NCBI GenBank assembly: GCA_963745755.1
Contig: CAVUYP010000001.1
Location: forward strand, 186,001 to 250,000
Length of the DNA stretch: 64,000 nucleotides
Direction of reading: 5' to 3'
Origin: RHKX01 sp963745755
Lineage (GTDB): Bacteria; Actinomycetota; Thermoleophilia; Solirubrobacterales; 70-9
Position numbers and translations under genes: made by a program. Shown one piece after another: positions 27,168-42,388 of the stretch. Every line of letters starts with the position of its first letter. Positions within the stretch are counted from its first letter, which is position 1. Under the pieces are notes generated by a model that saw only the letters and a program-made list of their open reading frames with translations, searched no databases and was not told the origin of the DNA.

Positions 27168-27280
27168 CAGCGTGCGCAATTTGGGTCTGAGGGCAACGAT
27201 CGGCGCACCGCTCCTGCCCGCCCCAGACGCGGACTGCAAGCGACTTGCCCTTGTTCGCAACCCCCGGCAGACCTATCCTG

Positions 27281-27583
27281 ATGATTATGGACGACGCATT
27301 ACAAAACCTGCGCGGAAAACTGACAGAACTCGAACGCAAGCTGGCGGCGGCGGGCAGCGTCGAGCCGGGCGACCGTGAACTGCTCCAGCAGATCATGGCC
27401 GACATCGAGCAAGTGCTCGCCCAGCAAGGCGGCGAAGCGCAGGCGCCCGCAGAAGTTCCCCATACGCCTGAATCGCTGGTACAGCGGCTCGGCGACGCGG
27501 CGAGAGCCTTCGAAGAAACGCATCCGACCCTCTCCGGGGCCGTTGGCAGCGTGATCGATGCCCTGTCGCGGATGGGAATCTGA
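27281..27583 (+). CDS. DUF4404 family protein
   Basis: About 100 residues (ATG 27281; alternative ATG 27287). ALQNLRGKLTELERKLAAAG, then DRELLQQIMADIEQVLAQ and ESLVQRLGDAARAFEETHPTLSGAVGSVIDALSRMGI match the short DUF4404 proteins: a helical coiled-coil followed by a FEExHPTLxxxV motif. Function unknown. Confidence 0.85.
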   Translation: MIMDDALQNLRGKLTELERKLAAAGSVEPGDRELLQQIMADIEQVLAQQGGEAQAPAEVPHTPESLVQRLGDAARAFEETHPTLSGAVGSVIDALSRMGI

Positions 27584-28271
27584 TTCCCGTCTGCAGCAAC
27601 CGAAAACCAAGGCTGCGCGAAATGCGGCGCTTTTTCGGACGGTGGGTCGGCAGTCTTGCGCCCAGTTTTGTTCCGTTCCGCCAGCGCCAGGCTCGAACTG
27701 CCGTAGCATGGAACTTGTTCCGTGCCGGGCAAAACGCACAATGCGCGACCCAGGCGGCCGCAATTTCGGACGGAACAAGTTCCGTGCTACGTGGCATGCT
27801 TTCGGGCCGCCAGTTGGGCGGCTGTGCCGGAACCAATCGGGAGCAACGCCGTTTCGGCGGATGAGCAACGCGATTCGGGCTTGATTTGACGGCAAGCCAG
27901 CCATCTGGGGACAATGGCTGGATATGAGTTCCCCACGCGAAAACGATGGCTCAATCATTTCTCGCTGCGCCGCACGGGCGCGGACGGCTGTAAAATCTTG
28001 CCCTCGCCGCGAAAGATACACGCTCGCCTCTTCGTTGGCATGTGCGCTAAGACTTTGCGTAACCAACAGAGGGGAGCGGTCATGGCCGTGGCAAGACGGC
28101 GCTGACCCCCATGGAGCGTCGGCAAACGCCATAATTTCTCGCGTCGGCTTCGGCCCGAGTTGCCGCCGCGACCTAAACTTCGGAGCGCCCGATCGCGTGC
28201 TCGCGCTAAGGTTTGCTAAGGTTTTGCGCACCCGACGGAGGGGGGCGAGCCAAAGCCGATCCGCAAGCAGG
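27584..28271. other. Long intergenic region with one inverted repeat
   Basis: About 690 bp before the amidohydrolase. The inverted repeat CGTAGCATGGAACTTGTTCC / complement at 27702-27725 and 27768-27791 is the main feature; GGAACTTGTTCC is itself a small palindrome. The region could be part of the following long frame, but the amidohydrolase signal peptide lies further down. Confidence 0.45.
27702..27791. repeat. Inverted repeat, GGAACTTGTTCC type
   Basis: Arms CGTAGCATGGAACTTGTTCC (27702-27721) and GGAACAAGTTCCGTGCTACG (27772-27791) are complementary except one base. Probably a dispersed intergenic hairpin. Confidence 0.85.
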
Positions 28272-29687
28272 ATGCGGCCTTTTCCCCAGGGCGAGAATCG
28301 CCTTTCGCTCTCTCACCTCCCACGCTACAAACGCGAGGCCCCGCTTGTGGTCAAAACAGCAGCGAACGTCCTGTCATCGGCGCCGGCAACCGTCACGCCA
28401 GAAATCTCACCAGGTCGGCCTGCCGCTCCCTGGCTGCTGATCACACGCCGCGCAGCGCGCTTGCCGATCGCTCCTTCTCGCCTGCTGTGTATTGCCTGCC
28501 TGCTCTGCGCCAGCGGGTTTCTACAGATTTTGTCTCCAAACCATGGATTCGTTCTTGCGGCCGAACCCAAACAGAGCGAGCAACCGCTCGACGGGCGAGA
28601 AGGACGAAACCTGGCTCTCGATCAGTTTCGCCCGAAATCGCAACTCAAGGTCGCCGAACATCTGTTGCCGCGAGCGAAGTTCCCCGTGGTCGACGTCCAT
28701 GTTCATCCGCGGATTCGCTTCCACCATTCGAAAGAACAGCTCGACGACTTCGTCAAGCTGATGGACGCTCAGAACATTGCCGTCTGCGTCAGTCTCGACG
28801 GCGGGCTGGGCGAAGCGTTCGACGAACACGCCCGCTACTTGTGGACGAACTATCGCGACCGGTTTGTGATCTTTGCGAATATCGATTGGCGAGGCGGCGG
28901 ACGTCCTGACGAGCCGGCCACTTGGGATTGCCAGCGGCCGGACTTCGGCCGCCGCATGGCGGCGCAGTTGGCCGAGGCCAAGCAGAAAGGCGCCAGCGGA
29001 TTGAAGGTGTTCAAACAGTTCGGCTTGGGCTATCGCAATCCCGACGGCTCGTTGATCAAAATCGACGATCCGCGTTGGGACCCCATCTGGAAAGCCTGCG
29101 GCGAACTGGGGCTGCCGGTCATCATCCACACGGCCGACCCGTCGGCGTTTTTCGAACCGATCGACGAGCACAACGAACGCTGGGAAGAACTGCACCGGCA
29201 TCCGGAGTGGAGTTTTTACGGTCCCGAGTGGCCCTCACGCGACGAACTGCATGCGGCCCGCAATCGCGTGATTGCCCGGCATCCCAAGACGACGTTCATT
29301 GGCGCGCACGTGGCCAACGACGCCGAAGACCTGGAGCAAACGGCCCGCTGGCTGGACGAGTATCCGAACCTGGTCGTCGAGATCGCTTCGCGCACGGCCG
29401 AGTTAGGTCGTCAGCCATATACGGCGCGGCGGTTCTTGATCAAGTACGCCGACCGGGTCATGTTCGGCACCGATGGCCCGCGGCCCGCCGGGCGTTTGTT
29501 GCCGTACTGGCGGTTTCTAGAGACCTACGACGAGTACTTTCCTTACGCCGAAAACCCGTTCCCGCCGCAGGGCTTTTGGAACATCTACGGCGTGGGCCTG
29601 CCCGACGAGGTGCTGAAGAAGATTTATCACGAAAATGCCGCTCGCATTATTTCGGGCATCAAACAGCGATTGGAGAAACGCCACTAG
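28272..29687 (+). CDS. Exported amidohydrolase-2 family protein
   Basis: The enzyme part has VVDVHVHPRIRFHH (metal-binding HxH), SGLKVFKQFGLGYRN, PVIIHTADPSAFFEP, FIGAHVANDAEDLEQTARWL, and VMFGTDGPRPAGR (catalytic Asp), all typical of amidohydrolase_2 / TIM-barrel metal hydrolases related to decarboxylases. A signal peptide (LLCIACLLCASGFL...FVLAAEP) precedes it. Start is uncertain: ATG 28272, GTG 28347 or TTG 28461; the last puts the signal peptide right at the N-terminus. Substrate unknown. It precedes a sulfatase gene on the same strand. Confidence 0.8.
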   Translation: MRPFPQGENRLSLSHLPRYKREAPLVVKTAANVLSSAPATVTPEISPGRPAAPWLLITRRAARLPIAPSRLLCIACLLCASGFLQILSPNHGFVLAAEPKQSEQPLDGREGRNLALDQFRPKSQLKVAEHLLPRAKFPVVDVHVHPRIRFHHSKEQLDDFVKLMDAQNIAVCVSLDGGLGEAFDEHARYLWTNYRDRFVIFANIDWRGGGRPDEPATWDCQRPDFGRRMAAQLAEAKQKGASGLKVFKQFGLGYRNPDGSLIKIDDPRWDPIWKACGELGLPVIIHTADPSAFFEPIDEHNERWEELHRHPEWSFYGPEWPSRDELHAARNRVIARHPKTTFIGAHVANDAEDLEQTARWLDEYPNLVVEIASRTAELGRQPYTARRFLIKYADRVMFGTDGPRPAGRLLPYWRFLETYDEYFPYAENPFPPQGFWNIYGVGLPDEVLKKIYHENAARIISGIKQRLEKRH

Positions 29688-29894
29688 CGTTGGCGCGAAG
29701 CCACTCGCATTGCTATGGAAGTTGCAGCAGCTCTGCCGACTCGATTCCACGCAACTCGCCGCATTGTAGTAAAGGCCAAAACGCCACATAAACCGGCGAT
29801 CTCCTGCAAAGACTGGGGAAACCAGGCCCGCTGGTTCCCGCCGCTCTCCGCCCCGGGTAAGATGACGAGGTCTTCACTTAGTAAAGGAAACGCG

Positions 29895-31549
29895 ATGCGA
29901 AGCAGCTCCGTCTATGTTGTTCTAAGCGTCTGCTGTCTGCTCGGCCGGGCTGCTCCTGCCGACGCTGCAAAGAGGCCCAACATCGTCTTCATCCTGGCCG
30001 ACGACATGGGCTATTCCGACCTGGGCTGCTATGGCGGCGAGATCGCCACGCCGAACCTCGACAAACTGGCGGCCGGCGGGCTGCGGTTCACGCAGTTCTA
30101 CAACACGGCCCGCTGCTGGCCGACGCGGGCTGCGCTGCTGACCGGTTATTACGCCCAGCAAGTGCATCGCGACGGACTGCCGGACTTGGGCGGCGGCGGC
30201 GGCGGCAAACGGCAGCCGTGGGCGCGGCTGTTGCCCGACTTTCTCAAGCCGCTACGGCTATCGCAATTATCACAGCGGCAAGTGGCACATCGACGGCAAG
30301 GTGCTCGCCGGCGGCTTCGATCGTTCGCTCGACATGCGGAACCAGGGAAACTTCTTCACCGCCAAAGGCAACTCGCATCGACGACGTGCCCGTGAAGCCG
30401 GCGGCCGACGAGTCGGGCTACTACGCCACCATCGCCGTCGTCGATCACGCCATCGATTGCTTGCAGGACCACGCCGACGAAGTACGCCGATCGGCCGTTC
30501 TTCCATTACGTCGCCTTCATCGCGCCGCATTTTCCGCTGCACGCCTTGCCGGAAGACATCGCCCGCTACCGCGACAAGTACCTCGACGGTTGGGACGTGA
30601 TGCGCCAGCGGCGTTTCGCCCGGCAGCAGGAGATGGGTCTGCTCAACACCACGCTGTCGAAACTCGAACCGCGACGTCGGCCCGCCGTACGATTTTCCCG
30701 ACGCGTTGAAAAAGCTCGGCGCCCGGCGAGATCAATCGCCCGCTGCCGTGGACGGAGCTGACCGACGAGCAACGCCGCTTTCAGGCGACGAAGATGGCGA
30801 TTCACGCCGCCATGGTCGACCGGATGGACCGCGAGATCGGCCGCCTGGTCGAGCAGCTCAAGGCGATGGGCGCAGTACGAAAACACGCTGATCTTCTTCG
30901 CTTCCGACAACGGCGCCAGCGCGGAAATCATGGTGCGCCATGGCGGCCACGATCCGCAACGCCGCGCCGGGCAGCGCGGCCACTTACCTCTGTCTGGGCC
31001 CCGGCTTCTCCAGCGCGTGCAATACGCCGTTTCGCCGCCACAAGACCTGGGTTCACGAAGGCGGCATCAGCACGCCGCTGGTCGTCCATTGGCCGGCCGG
31101 CATCAAGGCCCGCGGCGAACTGCGCCACACGCCGGGCCACATGATCGACATCGTCCCCACGATTCTCGACGTGCTCGGCATCGAGAAGCCGACCGAGTGG
31201 GAGGGCGAACCGATACCGCCGGCGCCGGGCCGGAGCCTGGCTCCAGCGTTTGCGAACAGACGTCACCATCGACCGCGACTTTCTCTGGTGGCTGCACGAA
31301 GGCAACCGAGCGATTCGCGTCGGCGACTGGAAGCTGGTCGCCGCCAAGGGCGATCCGTGGGAGCTGTACGACCTCACAACCGACCGCGCCGAATCCAACA
31401 ATCTGGCAAACGAGCATCCCGAGAAGGCGAAGGAACTGGAAGCTCTCTGGAATCGGCAACTGGAGGAGACCAGCCGCCTGGCAGGGAAAACGGCGCCGCT
31501 CGGACGACCGAAAAGACCAGCAAAGAAGGCCAAGGCGCCCTCAAAATAG
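29895..31549 (+). CDS. Sulfatase (arylsulfatase A type), frame breaks
   Basis: MRSSSVYVVLSVCCLLGRAAPADA is a signal peptide; RPNIVFILADDMGYSDLGCYGG holds the metal-binding Asp pair; ARCWPTRAALLTG contains C-x-P-x-R, where Cys is converted to formylglycine. Across frames follow YHSGKWHIDG, FFHYVAFIAPHFPLHALPEDI, MVDRMDREIGRLVEQLK, LIFFASDNGAS, WVHEGGISTPLVVHWPAGI and AIRVGDWKLVAAKGDPWELYDL. Breaks lie near 30251, 30375, 30482, 30671, 30722, 30872, 30956 and 31259. Reconstructed length about 549 residues. Planctomycetes use many such exported enzymes on sulfated polysaccharides. GTAAAGGAAACG precedes the ATG. Confidence 0.92.
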
Positions 31550-31737
31550 CGTGGGCCGAGGCCTGACGGACAATCGTCGCGTGCGCCAAGGGGAAGGCTG
31601 TCATCAAAACGTTGCAACGAAATAGGCGAGAAATCCGTGAGACGGGACGCGCGGCGGCTGAATTCCAACGATTGCAGTTGTTCACTGCGGCGTTTCTGTT
31701 GACGCGCTCAGGAACCTCGCTAGTGAGGCGCTAAGGC

Positions 31738-32232
31738 ATGAATGTGACGGACAACGATCAACGTCTGCGGGAACACGTGCTGTATTTGCTGCAAGGCGGC
31801 GGCGCGCATCTCAATTTCGAGCGGGCGATTGCAGCGCTGCCGGCCGAACTCCGCGGGGCGACGGCCCCAGGCATTCCTCATTCTCCGTGGCGGCTGCTGG
31901 AGCATTTGCGAATTTGCCAGTGGGACATTCTCGAGTACAGCCGCAATCCCGACCACGTTTCGCCCGAGTTTCCCGACGGCTACTGGCCGGAAGGCGAGGC
32001 ACCGCCTTCCGAGGAAGCCTGGGACGCAAGCGTCGAGGCGTTTCGCGCCGACATGCACGCGATGCAGGAACTCGTGAACGACCCGGCCATCGATCTTCTG
32101 GAACAAATCCCGCACGGGTTGCCGGGTCACACGCTGCTTCGCGAAGCGTTGCTGCTCGCGGATCACAACGCGTATCACTTGGGACAATTGGTCGTGGTCC
32201 GTCGGGCGATTGGCGCCTGGCCGGAAGCATAG
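31738..32232 (+). CDS. DinB-like (DUF664-type) four-helix protein
   Basis: 164 residues. The histidines in SPWRLLEHLRICQWDIL and LLLADHNAYHLGQLVVVRRAIG are arranged like the three-His metal site of the DinB/YfiT four-helix bundle. Members include thiol-dependent transferases and damage-induced proteins; the substrate here is unknown. The gene is intact, in contrast to the indel-rich sulfatase and operon on either side. Confidence 0.85.
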   Translation: MNVTDNDQRLREHVLYLLQGGGAHLNFERAIAALPAELRGATAPGIPHSPWRLLEHLRICQWDILEYSRNPDHVSPEFPDGYWPEGEAPPSEEAWDASVEAFRADMHAMQELVNDPAIDLLEQIPHGLPGHTLLREALLLADHNAYHLGQLVVVRRAIGAWPEA

Positions 32233-32245
32233 ACGCTGCCTGATT

Positions 32246-33121
32246 CTACATCGCGTGCTTTTGCAGGATGGGGTCAAGCAGCCGGCGGTAGTTTTCGCCG
32301 AGGATCAAACGTTTGTCCGCTTCGGAGATCTCCGCGGCGAGGACTTTGCCCAGTTCCGTGCCCAGCGAACGTGAAGGCAGATGGCTGCCGAAGACGATAC
32401 GCTCGGCACCCAGTTCGCGGACGGCCATTTCGATGAAGCCGGCAGTGGCATCGAAGCCCGAAGTTTCGACGAGGATGTTCTTGCGAATCGCGCACGGCGC
32501 GGATGCCTTTTTCCCATTCGCCGCCGGCGTGGGCGCAGAGAAATTTCTGCTCCGGGAACCTGGCCGCGAGCTGGGCCAGCTCCGCCGGCGTCGAATCCCC
32601 CGGTCCTGGTTTGCCGCCGGTCATGAACCACGCGTGCTGCATGATCACGCCCTGAGTTCCGCGATGCGCTCGACGAGCGGAACGAAGTTCGGGTGCGTGC
32701 AGGTCAGCGCCCCTGGTCCGCCGCCGGGAAAATAGACGCCCAGCATCGGCCCATCGCGCAGCCAGCGATCCAACGCCTCCAGCGAAGCCTGGACATCGTG
32801 AGCATTGAGCTGAATCATCCCGATCAACAACTTCGGCCAGCGCTTGAGCGGCTTTCACAACCAATTCAGGATTGGTGCGCGAACGGTCTTTTCCAACTCG
32901 GCATCGGTGGTGGTTCCGATGCCGACGTGGGCGAAATAGCAGAGCTTCTCAAACTGCCCTTTTTGAATGGCGGGCATCGAGCGCTCGATGTCGGCGATCA
33001 ACCGGCCGCCGTCGCGGCCGGGATGTGAGTGCGATGGCGTGAAATACGAATCCCAAATCCGGTAGCTATTCAATTGCTCCGGCGAAGGCAAACCAGGTTG
33101 CAGTGCGGCAGGATTCAGCAT
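32246..33121 (-). CDS. Amidohydrolase-like protein (frame breaks)
   Basis: Begins MLNPAALQPGLPSPEQLNSYRIWDSYFTPSHSHPGRDG; then across frames LLIGMIQLNAHDVQASLEALDRWL, GVYFPGGGPGALTCTHPNF, GVIMQHAWFMTGG, LAARFPEQKFLCAHAGGEWEKGIRAV and ERIVFGSHLPSRSLGTELGKVLAAEISEADKRLILGENY-type C-terminus. These match amidohydrolase_2 (TIM barrel). At the first metal site the sequence is SYFTPSHSH, so the HxH may be shifted. About 290 residues. No signal peptide. It follows the related gene at 33138 by 16 bp, the last of the minus-strand operon. Confidence 0.78.
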
Positions 33122-33137
33122 TTCGGATTCCGGTTTC

Positions 33138-34005
33138 TCACCCTACGAGCTTTCCGGCGTTTCCCGAGAAAACGTCTCTGAGCGCCGCTTCGTCAAGCAG
33201 GTTAGATTCATGAACACGGATCAGCGCGGCTTCGGGAATCAGAAAGGGGCGTGCGTCCCGAACAGCACCCGACCGCGAGGCAGGCTTTTCACCAGGTTCG
33301 GCACGCCGTCGGTTCCTTCGACGCGGGCCGTATCGAAGATAGACGCCGGGCGTTTTCGCGAGCTGTCGACAGCAAAGGCGGTCGCGGGCGGACGTTGAGG
33401 ATTTGCACCTTGGCCGCCTTGATGCGGTTCAGCACGGCCGGCAGCGGCGTCAAATCGACGTCCGGCACTTGCAGGAGCGGATGTTGCGTGCGGGTGTCTT
33501 CCATGGCGGCGGCAATCTGCACGAACCGCCCCGCCTTGGCCGAGAGTTCCAACAAGCTCTGCGAAACGCGGATCGTCCAGGGCGTAGCCGTGGTAGTTGG
33601 GATGCAGGCGAACGCCCGGCATTTGATGGATTTCGATGCACCGCCGCGAGGTCGTCTTCCCAGTCCGGCAGCGCGGATTGACCGAACCGATGGGAACCAG
33701 TTCCGGGATGCTGCTTGCACTCCTCCGCCAAGCGTTGATTGACGCCGGCGACGTCGCGGTGCAGCACGCCTTCAAAACTGCCGGCCCAGGCTTGAATCGA
33801 TGCCCAGCGAGCGGAGCTTGTTCAGCAGCTTGTCCGTCTCATCCAACGGCAGGCGGCGAAACGGCCAGTGAAACAGGCTGACGTTGGTATCGATGATTGG
33901 GAAACTCGGCCGACTCTCTTCGGCCGCCTGCCCTCGATCGGAAGCCAGCAAAGTAGCGACGCCCGCGCTGCGCGCGAGATTCAATAATTCGCGTCGATTG
34001 AGCAT
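33138..34005 (-). CDS. Tat-type exported amidohydrolase-like protein (frame breaks)
   Basis: MLNRRELLNLARSAGVATLLASDRGQAAEE is a short Tat-like leader (RRELL). Then FPIIDTNVSLFHWPFRRLPLDET, LVPIGSVNPRLPDWEDDL, IHQMPGVRLHPNYHGYALDDPRFAEL, GRFVQIAAAMEDTRTQHPLLQVPDVDLTPL, LPRGRVLFGTHAPF and, after a missing base near 33240, LIPEAALIRVHESNLLDEAALRDVFSGNAGKLVG to the stop at 33138. Amidohydrolase_2 family; the first motif is DTNVSLFHW rather than DxHxH. ATG 34005 has GAGGCGG upstream; GTG 34023 is an alternative. It follows the DUF1501 gene by 25 bp (7 bp if GTG). Confidence 0.8.
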
Positions 34006-34030
34006 GTTGACCGCCTCGTCCACATCAACG

Positions 34031-38427
<4,397 letters not shown>

Positions 38428-38762
38428 GAGCAATCGCGGTAAACCTGGGAAAACGGACCGGGCGAGAACGAACGACGCGGCGCAACAACAGCCCTGCGCC
38501 AGCCGGTTGATTATAACCGATCTTTGATGCGTACCGTCATCCGAGCACGATTTTGCAGAATGAGCCGCGCAGAAAGTCAGCGGGCACTTGTGCCGGGAAA
38601 CAATTGGCTGCAGACCGTGCGCTGCTCTGGGGCCCGTTCGGGGCCGCGGCCGTTCTTTTTGACGTTGCCTTCCTGACCGGCCATCTACGATGCTCCGAAC
38701 AAGGAGAGTCGAGCGCTCAATCAAGCCGGCGGAACGCCTGCCGGCGGGACCGCGTCTAGATT
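38428..38762. other. Intergenic region between the FlgG-like gene and the DUF1553 operon
   Basis: 335 bp; promoter region of the minus-strand operon. I see no gene, repeat or clear promoter box. Confidence 0.4.
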
Positions 38763-39845
38763 TCACTCTCCAGCCGGAGAGGCCTGGCGAGGAGAGGTCG
38801 CGGGCGTTTTCCGCAGACGCTCGAGAGCTTGCAGCGTGCGATGGGTCGCTTCCCAGGCGAGCATTTCGTCATCGAAGTCAACGTTCGACTGCTCCAGCGC
38901 ATGTTGCTTGAGCGTGCCGAGACCGTTGAGGCCAGGCTGCCCATAGATCGCGGCGCCTGACGCCAGCGTTTCCTGGTAGAGTTCCTCTCCTAACGCCAAC
39001 AGCCCTTGCGGATTCATGAATTTCGCCAGTTGAATCTGGCCGACTTGCGAGAACTGCTGCTGTCCGAATTGCTGGATTGAAACGTTGCCTTCGGCGCTGA
39101 TCGCGACGCCGGTCACGTCGATGGGAATTGCGATCTGCGGTTGCAGCAATCTTCCTGTGCTCGACGAGCCGATGACCAACAGACCGTTCGCGTTGACGGC
39201 GAAGTTTCCGGATCGCGTGTAAAGGAAGTTATTGGTCGACGGGTCGATGACCTGGAAAAAGCCCTCGCCTTCGATCGCCAGGTCGAGCGGCCGGCCAGTC
39301 TCTTTGTGCAGTCCTTGGCTGAAGTCGATCTCGATGCTCTGCACGCGACAGCCGCGGCCAACGGCGACGCTCGTAGGGGCGTAGTTGTTGAACGCATCCT
39401 GAGCGCCCGGCAGCTTGACCTGCTCATAGCCGCTAGTCTCGATCCCGATGCGGCGGCGTTTGAAGCCGATGGTTTCGGCGTTGGCCAGATTGTGGCTGAT
39501 CACCGTGAGCTTCGTCTTCAGAGCCTTGATTCCTTCGGCGAGGACGCGCGAAGCCTCGCGGCAGCCGCCCGTCGGCCCCACGCTCAAGCCTGGCGTCGAG
39601 ACTCCCGTGAGCAGCGAAGGAGCTGTGGCGGCTGGCGAGGCCGGCATCTGCGGTTCAACATGGGACGCCTTGACGACTTTGCCCAAGTCCGCCGGCGCGG
39701 CGGCGTCGCTCATGGGAACCGCCTTGTTCGCGACGATTTTTTGCGGTTCGGCGCCCGCCGAGTCGGCAACCCGGTCAGGCTCGGACTGCGAGCAGCCAAC
39801 GAAACAACCAACGGCAAGCCATGCAAGAAACCGCGTCCGACTCAT
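38763..39845 (-). CDS. Flagellar rod/hook (FlgG-like) protein with a lipoprotein signal
   Basis: 360 residues. N-terminus MSRTRFLAWLAVGCFVGCSQS is a lipoprotein signal (Cys14 or Cys18). A low-complexity spacer follows to about residue 95. Then ALKTKLTVISHNLANAETIGFKRRRI (the rod-protein N-terminal motif), DLAIEGEGFFQVIDPSTNNFLYTRSGNFAVNANGLLVIG (FlgE/F/G core) and the C-terminal helix QSNVDFDDEMLAWEATHRTLQALERLRK. FlgG normally has no signal peptide and is exported by the flagellar type III system. No flagellar genes are nearby. It may be a periplasmic structural protein derived from FlgG/FlgF. Confidence 0.85.
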   Translation of the reverse strand: MSRTRFLAWLAVGCFVGCSQSEPDRVADSAGAEPQKIVANKAVPMSDAAAPADLGKVVKASHVEPQMPASPAATAPSLLTGVSTPGLSVGPTGGCREASRVLAEGIKALKTKLTVISHNLANAETIGFKRRRIGIETSGYEQVKLPGAQDAFNNYAPTSVAVGRGCRVQSIEIDFSQGLHKETGRPLDLAIEGEGFFQVIDPSTNNFLYTRSGNFAVNANGLLVIGSSSTGRLLQPQIAIPIDVTGVAISAEGNVSIQQFGQQQFSQVGQIQLAKFMNPQGLLALGEELYQETLASGAAIYGQPGLNGLGTLKQHALEQSNVDFDDEMLAWEATHRTLQALERLRKTPATSPRQASPAGE

Positions 39846-40039
39846 GGAAATCCTTTCCGCAACAAGACCGTGACCTTAACGGCAGTGGAGCGGGACCATA
39901 GCCAAAAGCGTTGCCGCTCGCAAGACGGCTTTACCGTCTCTCCTGCGGGTAAGTAAAGAGAGTTTCCGCAGTTTTCCGATTACGACGCTCGAATTATTTG
40001 ACGGCGTCAATTCGTAGCGGAGCGAAAGGCAATCTCCAT

Positions 40040-42237
40040 TCACGCAAGCTGCTTTAAGACGTCGTTCGCGTCTTGGGTCCAAATAGCCGTCGCCTCGTGC
40101 TTGGAGGTTTCCGTGGCCGGTTCCGTGGGCAGCGGCTGATCGACCTCGGCCGCGTATGTCCGCCACCATGCTTCGGCATTCTGCTGCGTCCAGGCGCCGG
40201 CTTCGGCACAGTTTCAAGCGCCGAGGCCAACGCTTTGGCCGAGGCGGGACGATCTTTGGACTTCTTGGCCAGGCACTTCAATAACAACTCTTCCAATTCG
40301 GCGGAAATAGGCCGGCCAGCGCGGCGGCTGGGCGGCTCGGGCGTTTCGTTGACCTGTTGCATGCAGATTTCAACCAAGGTCTTGCCCGTAAAGACCGTCG
40401 TGCCGGTCAGCAGGTAATAGCCGACCGCTCCTACGGCGTACAAGTCGCTCTTGGCATCCACTTCGTCGGGACGTTCGATCGCTTCGGGCGACAGGTAGAG
40501 CGGAGTGCCGGTGATGGTGTTCACGGCGGTCAACGTTAACTCCCGCTCCGACTGGGCGGACTTGACCAGTCCGAAATCGAGCAGCTTGACGACGTCGAAC
40601 AACCCGCCGCGCTGGTTCAAAACGATGTTGGCCGGCTTGATATCGCGATGAATCAAGCCGATGCCGTGCGCCTCGTTAAGCGAGCCGCAGACCTGCGAGA
40701 GGATATGGATCACGCGTGCTTCAGGCTGAGGCCCGAAACGCTCGACGAGACGTTCCAAATTGATGCCGTCCAGGAATTCCATGGCGTAATAGAACACGCC
40801 CTCGGGAGTACGACCAAAGTCGAACACGGCAATCGTGTTCGGATGGTTCAACTGGCTGGTCAGTTGAACCTCGCGTTCGAAACGGCGGATCGTCTCGTCG
40901 GTCGTTCTATCAACGTCCAGCAGCTTGATAGCGGTCGGCCGGCGGAGCATGGCATGGCGGCCGCGATAAACCGCGCCCATGCCTCCCTGGCCAATGAGTT
41001 CCTCAAGCGTGTATTGGCCGAGCCTTTTGGCCTCCAAGGCCGCGTGCCGCATCGAACGCCGCATCCGCGCGACGACGACCGTGAAGACGAAGATCGCCGC
41101 GGCGCGCAGCGCCAACAGGGCGTACAAGCCCCACAAGGCGGCTCGCAGGATATACGCCGGACGGTAGGCTTCGGCCGCGTCGACTTCCGTCGCGACGCCA
41201 AAGCCGTATTCGGGCAGCCAGGTCCAGGCGCCGATCACCGGCACGCCGCGATAGTCCCGATATCCCCGGACGTCGACTCCCGGGCGGCCGGCGATCGCTT
41301 CGGCGGCCATCCGCGTCAGGCCCAGCTCGCTGCGGCGCTTCGCCGCCGGTTTGCCGCTCGTCAAATCAACCAGCGGATCCTTCAGCTCGAGCGTCAAGAT
41401 CGAGCGGGAGCCCGGTTGATCCGGGAGCAGGCCGATGCGCTTCAGTTCGTCATCAAAGCGGCTTTGCGACAGCAGCAAGCCCGACTTGTCGAATGCGAAG
41501 GTCTCGCCGCTTTCGCCGAAGCGGGCCACGTTCAAGATGCGGGTGAATTCGCCTTCCGGCCGCAGGCGGAAACACAGGGCGCCGATCACTTTGCCCGCGG
41601 CGCGCAGCGGCGCAACCGCCAGCATGGTAGGAGCGTGGGCGCGTAGCTCATCTCCTTCGCCGGGGTGCGGCGCGACCGAAGCAAAAGGGCGAGAGACCGT
41701 CGAGCGGCCGGCGAGCGCCGTTTGCAGGAACTCGCCAAAGCGGGGCGGCGCCGGGCGGCCGATCCATTCATCGCGCGAAGCCGCCGCACAGCGCTGCTGA
41801 GGGTCGACCATGGCGAAGTCGACGTAACCGTGGGCTTTCATGGCCGGCAGCAGCGCCGCTCGCAATTCCGGCAGCTCGCTCGCCTGCAGCAATTCGACCG
41901 CCGTCGTCTCAGGCCGAGCCGACAACTCGGTAACTCCGCGCGCCAAAGCCGCCACCTGCGGCGAATTGGCCGCCGTCTCTGCGTTTGACTGCTGAGTGCT
42001 TAGCCAGATGCGCAGCGCCTCGACGTCGGTGTCCAGCATGGCCGTCAATTGGCTGGCCATCGAGACCTCAATCGAGTGCTCCACGTGGCTACGAATCGTG
42101 TAGCCGATCGCCGCCAGGATCACGGCGGCGATCAACGGCCAGGCCCAAAGCTGTTTGCGGAGAAAGAGGTTGGTCGCAGAAAACGACCGGCGCAGGCTCC
42201 TCGAGGCGGACAACGACAAGCCAATGGCAGACTTCAC
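40040..42237 (-). CDS. Ser/Thr protein kinase with extracytoplasmic Cache-like sensor; one break near the C-terminus
   Basis: TM1 at residues 33-50, an extracytoplasmic region of about 300 residues (IRSHVEHSIEVSMASQLTAMLDTDVEALRIWLS..., GYVDFAMVDPQQRCAAASRDEWIGRP, IGALCFRLRPEGEF) resembling a double-Cache sensor, TM2 at about 362-390, then the kinase: GQGGMGAVYRG (414), AIKLL, HRDIKPANIVL (529), DFGLVKS (554), SPEAIERPDEVDAKSDLYAVG. Near 40210 the frame changes; one restored base continues to AEAGAWTQQNAEAWWRTYAAEVDQ and the stop at 40040. Hanks-type signalling kinase; ligand unknown. Confidence 0.9.
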
Positions 42238-42388
42238 GCGCGAGAACCTCCACGTCGCCAGGCCGGTATCGCCATCACACGGGCCCGGCCGTCGGGCGCA
42301 CTATTGACGTTACGCGATCGCGAAGCGGCCGGCAAGTTTGCGGCCGGCGCGAGATCGCCGTGAAAAACCTGCCGGGACGAAAAGAACG

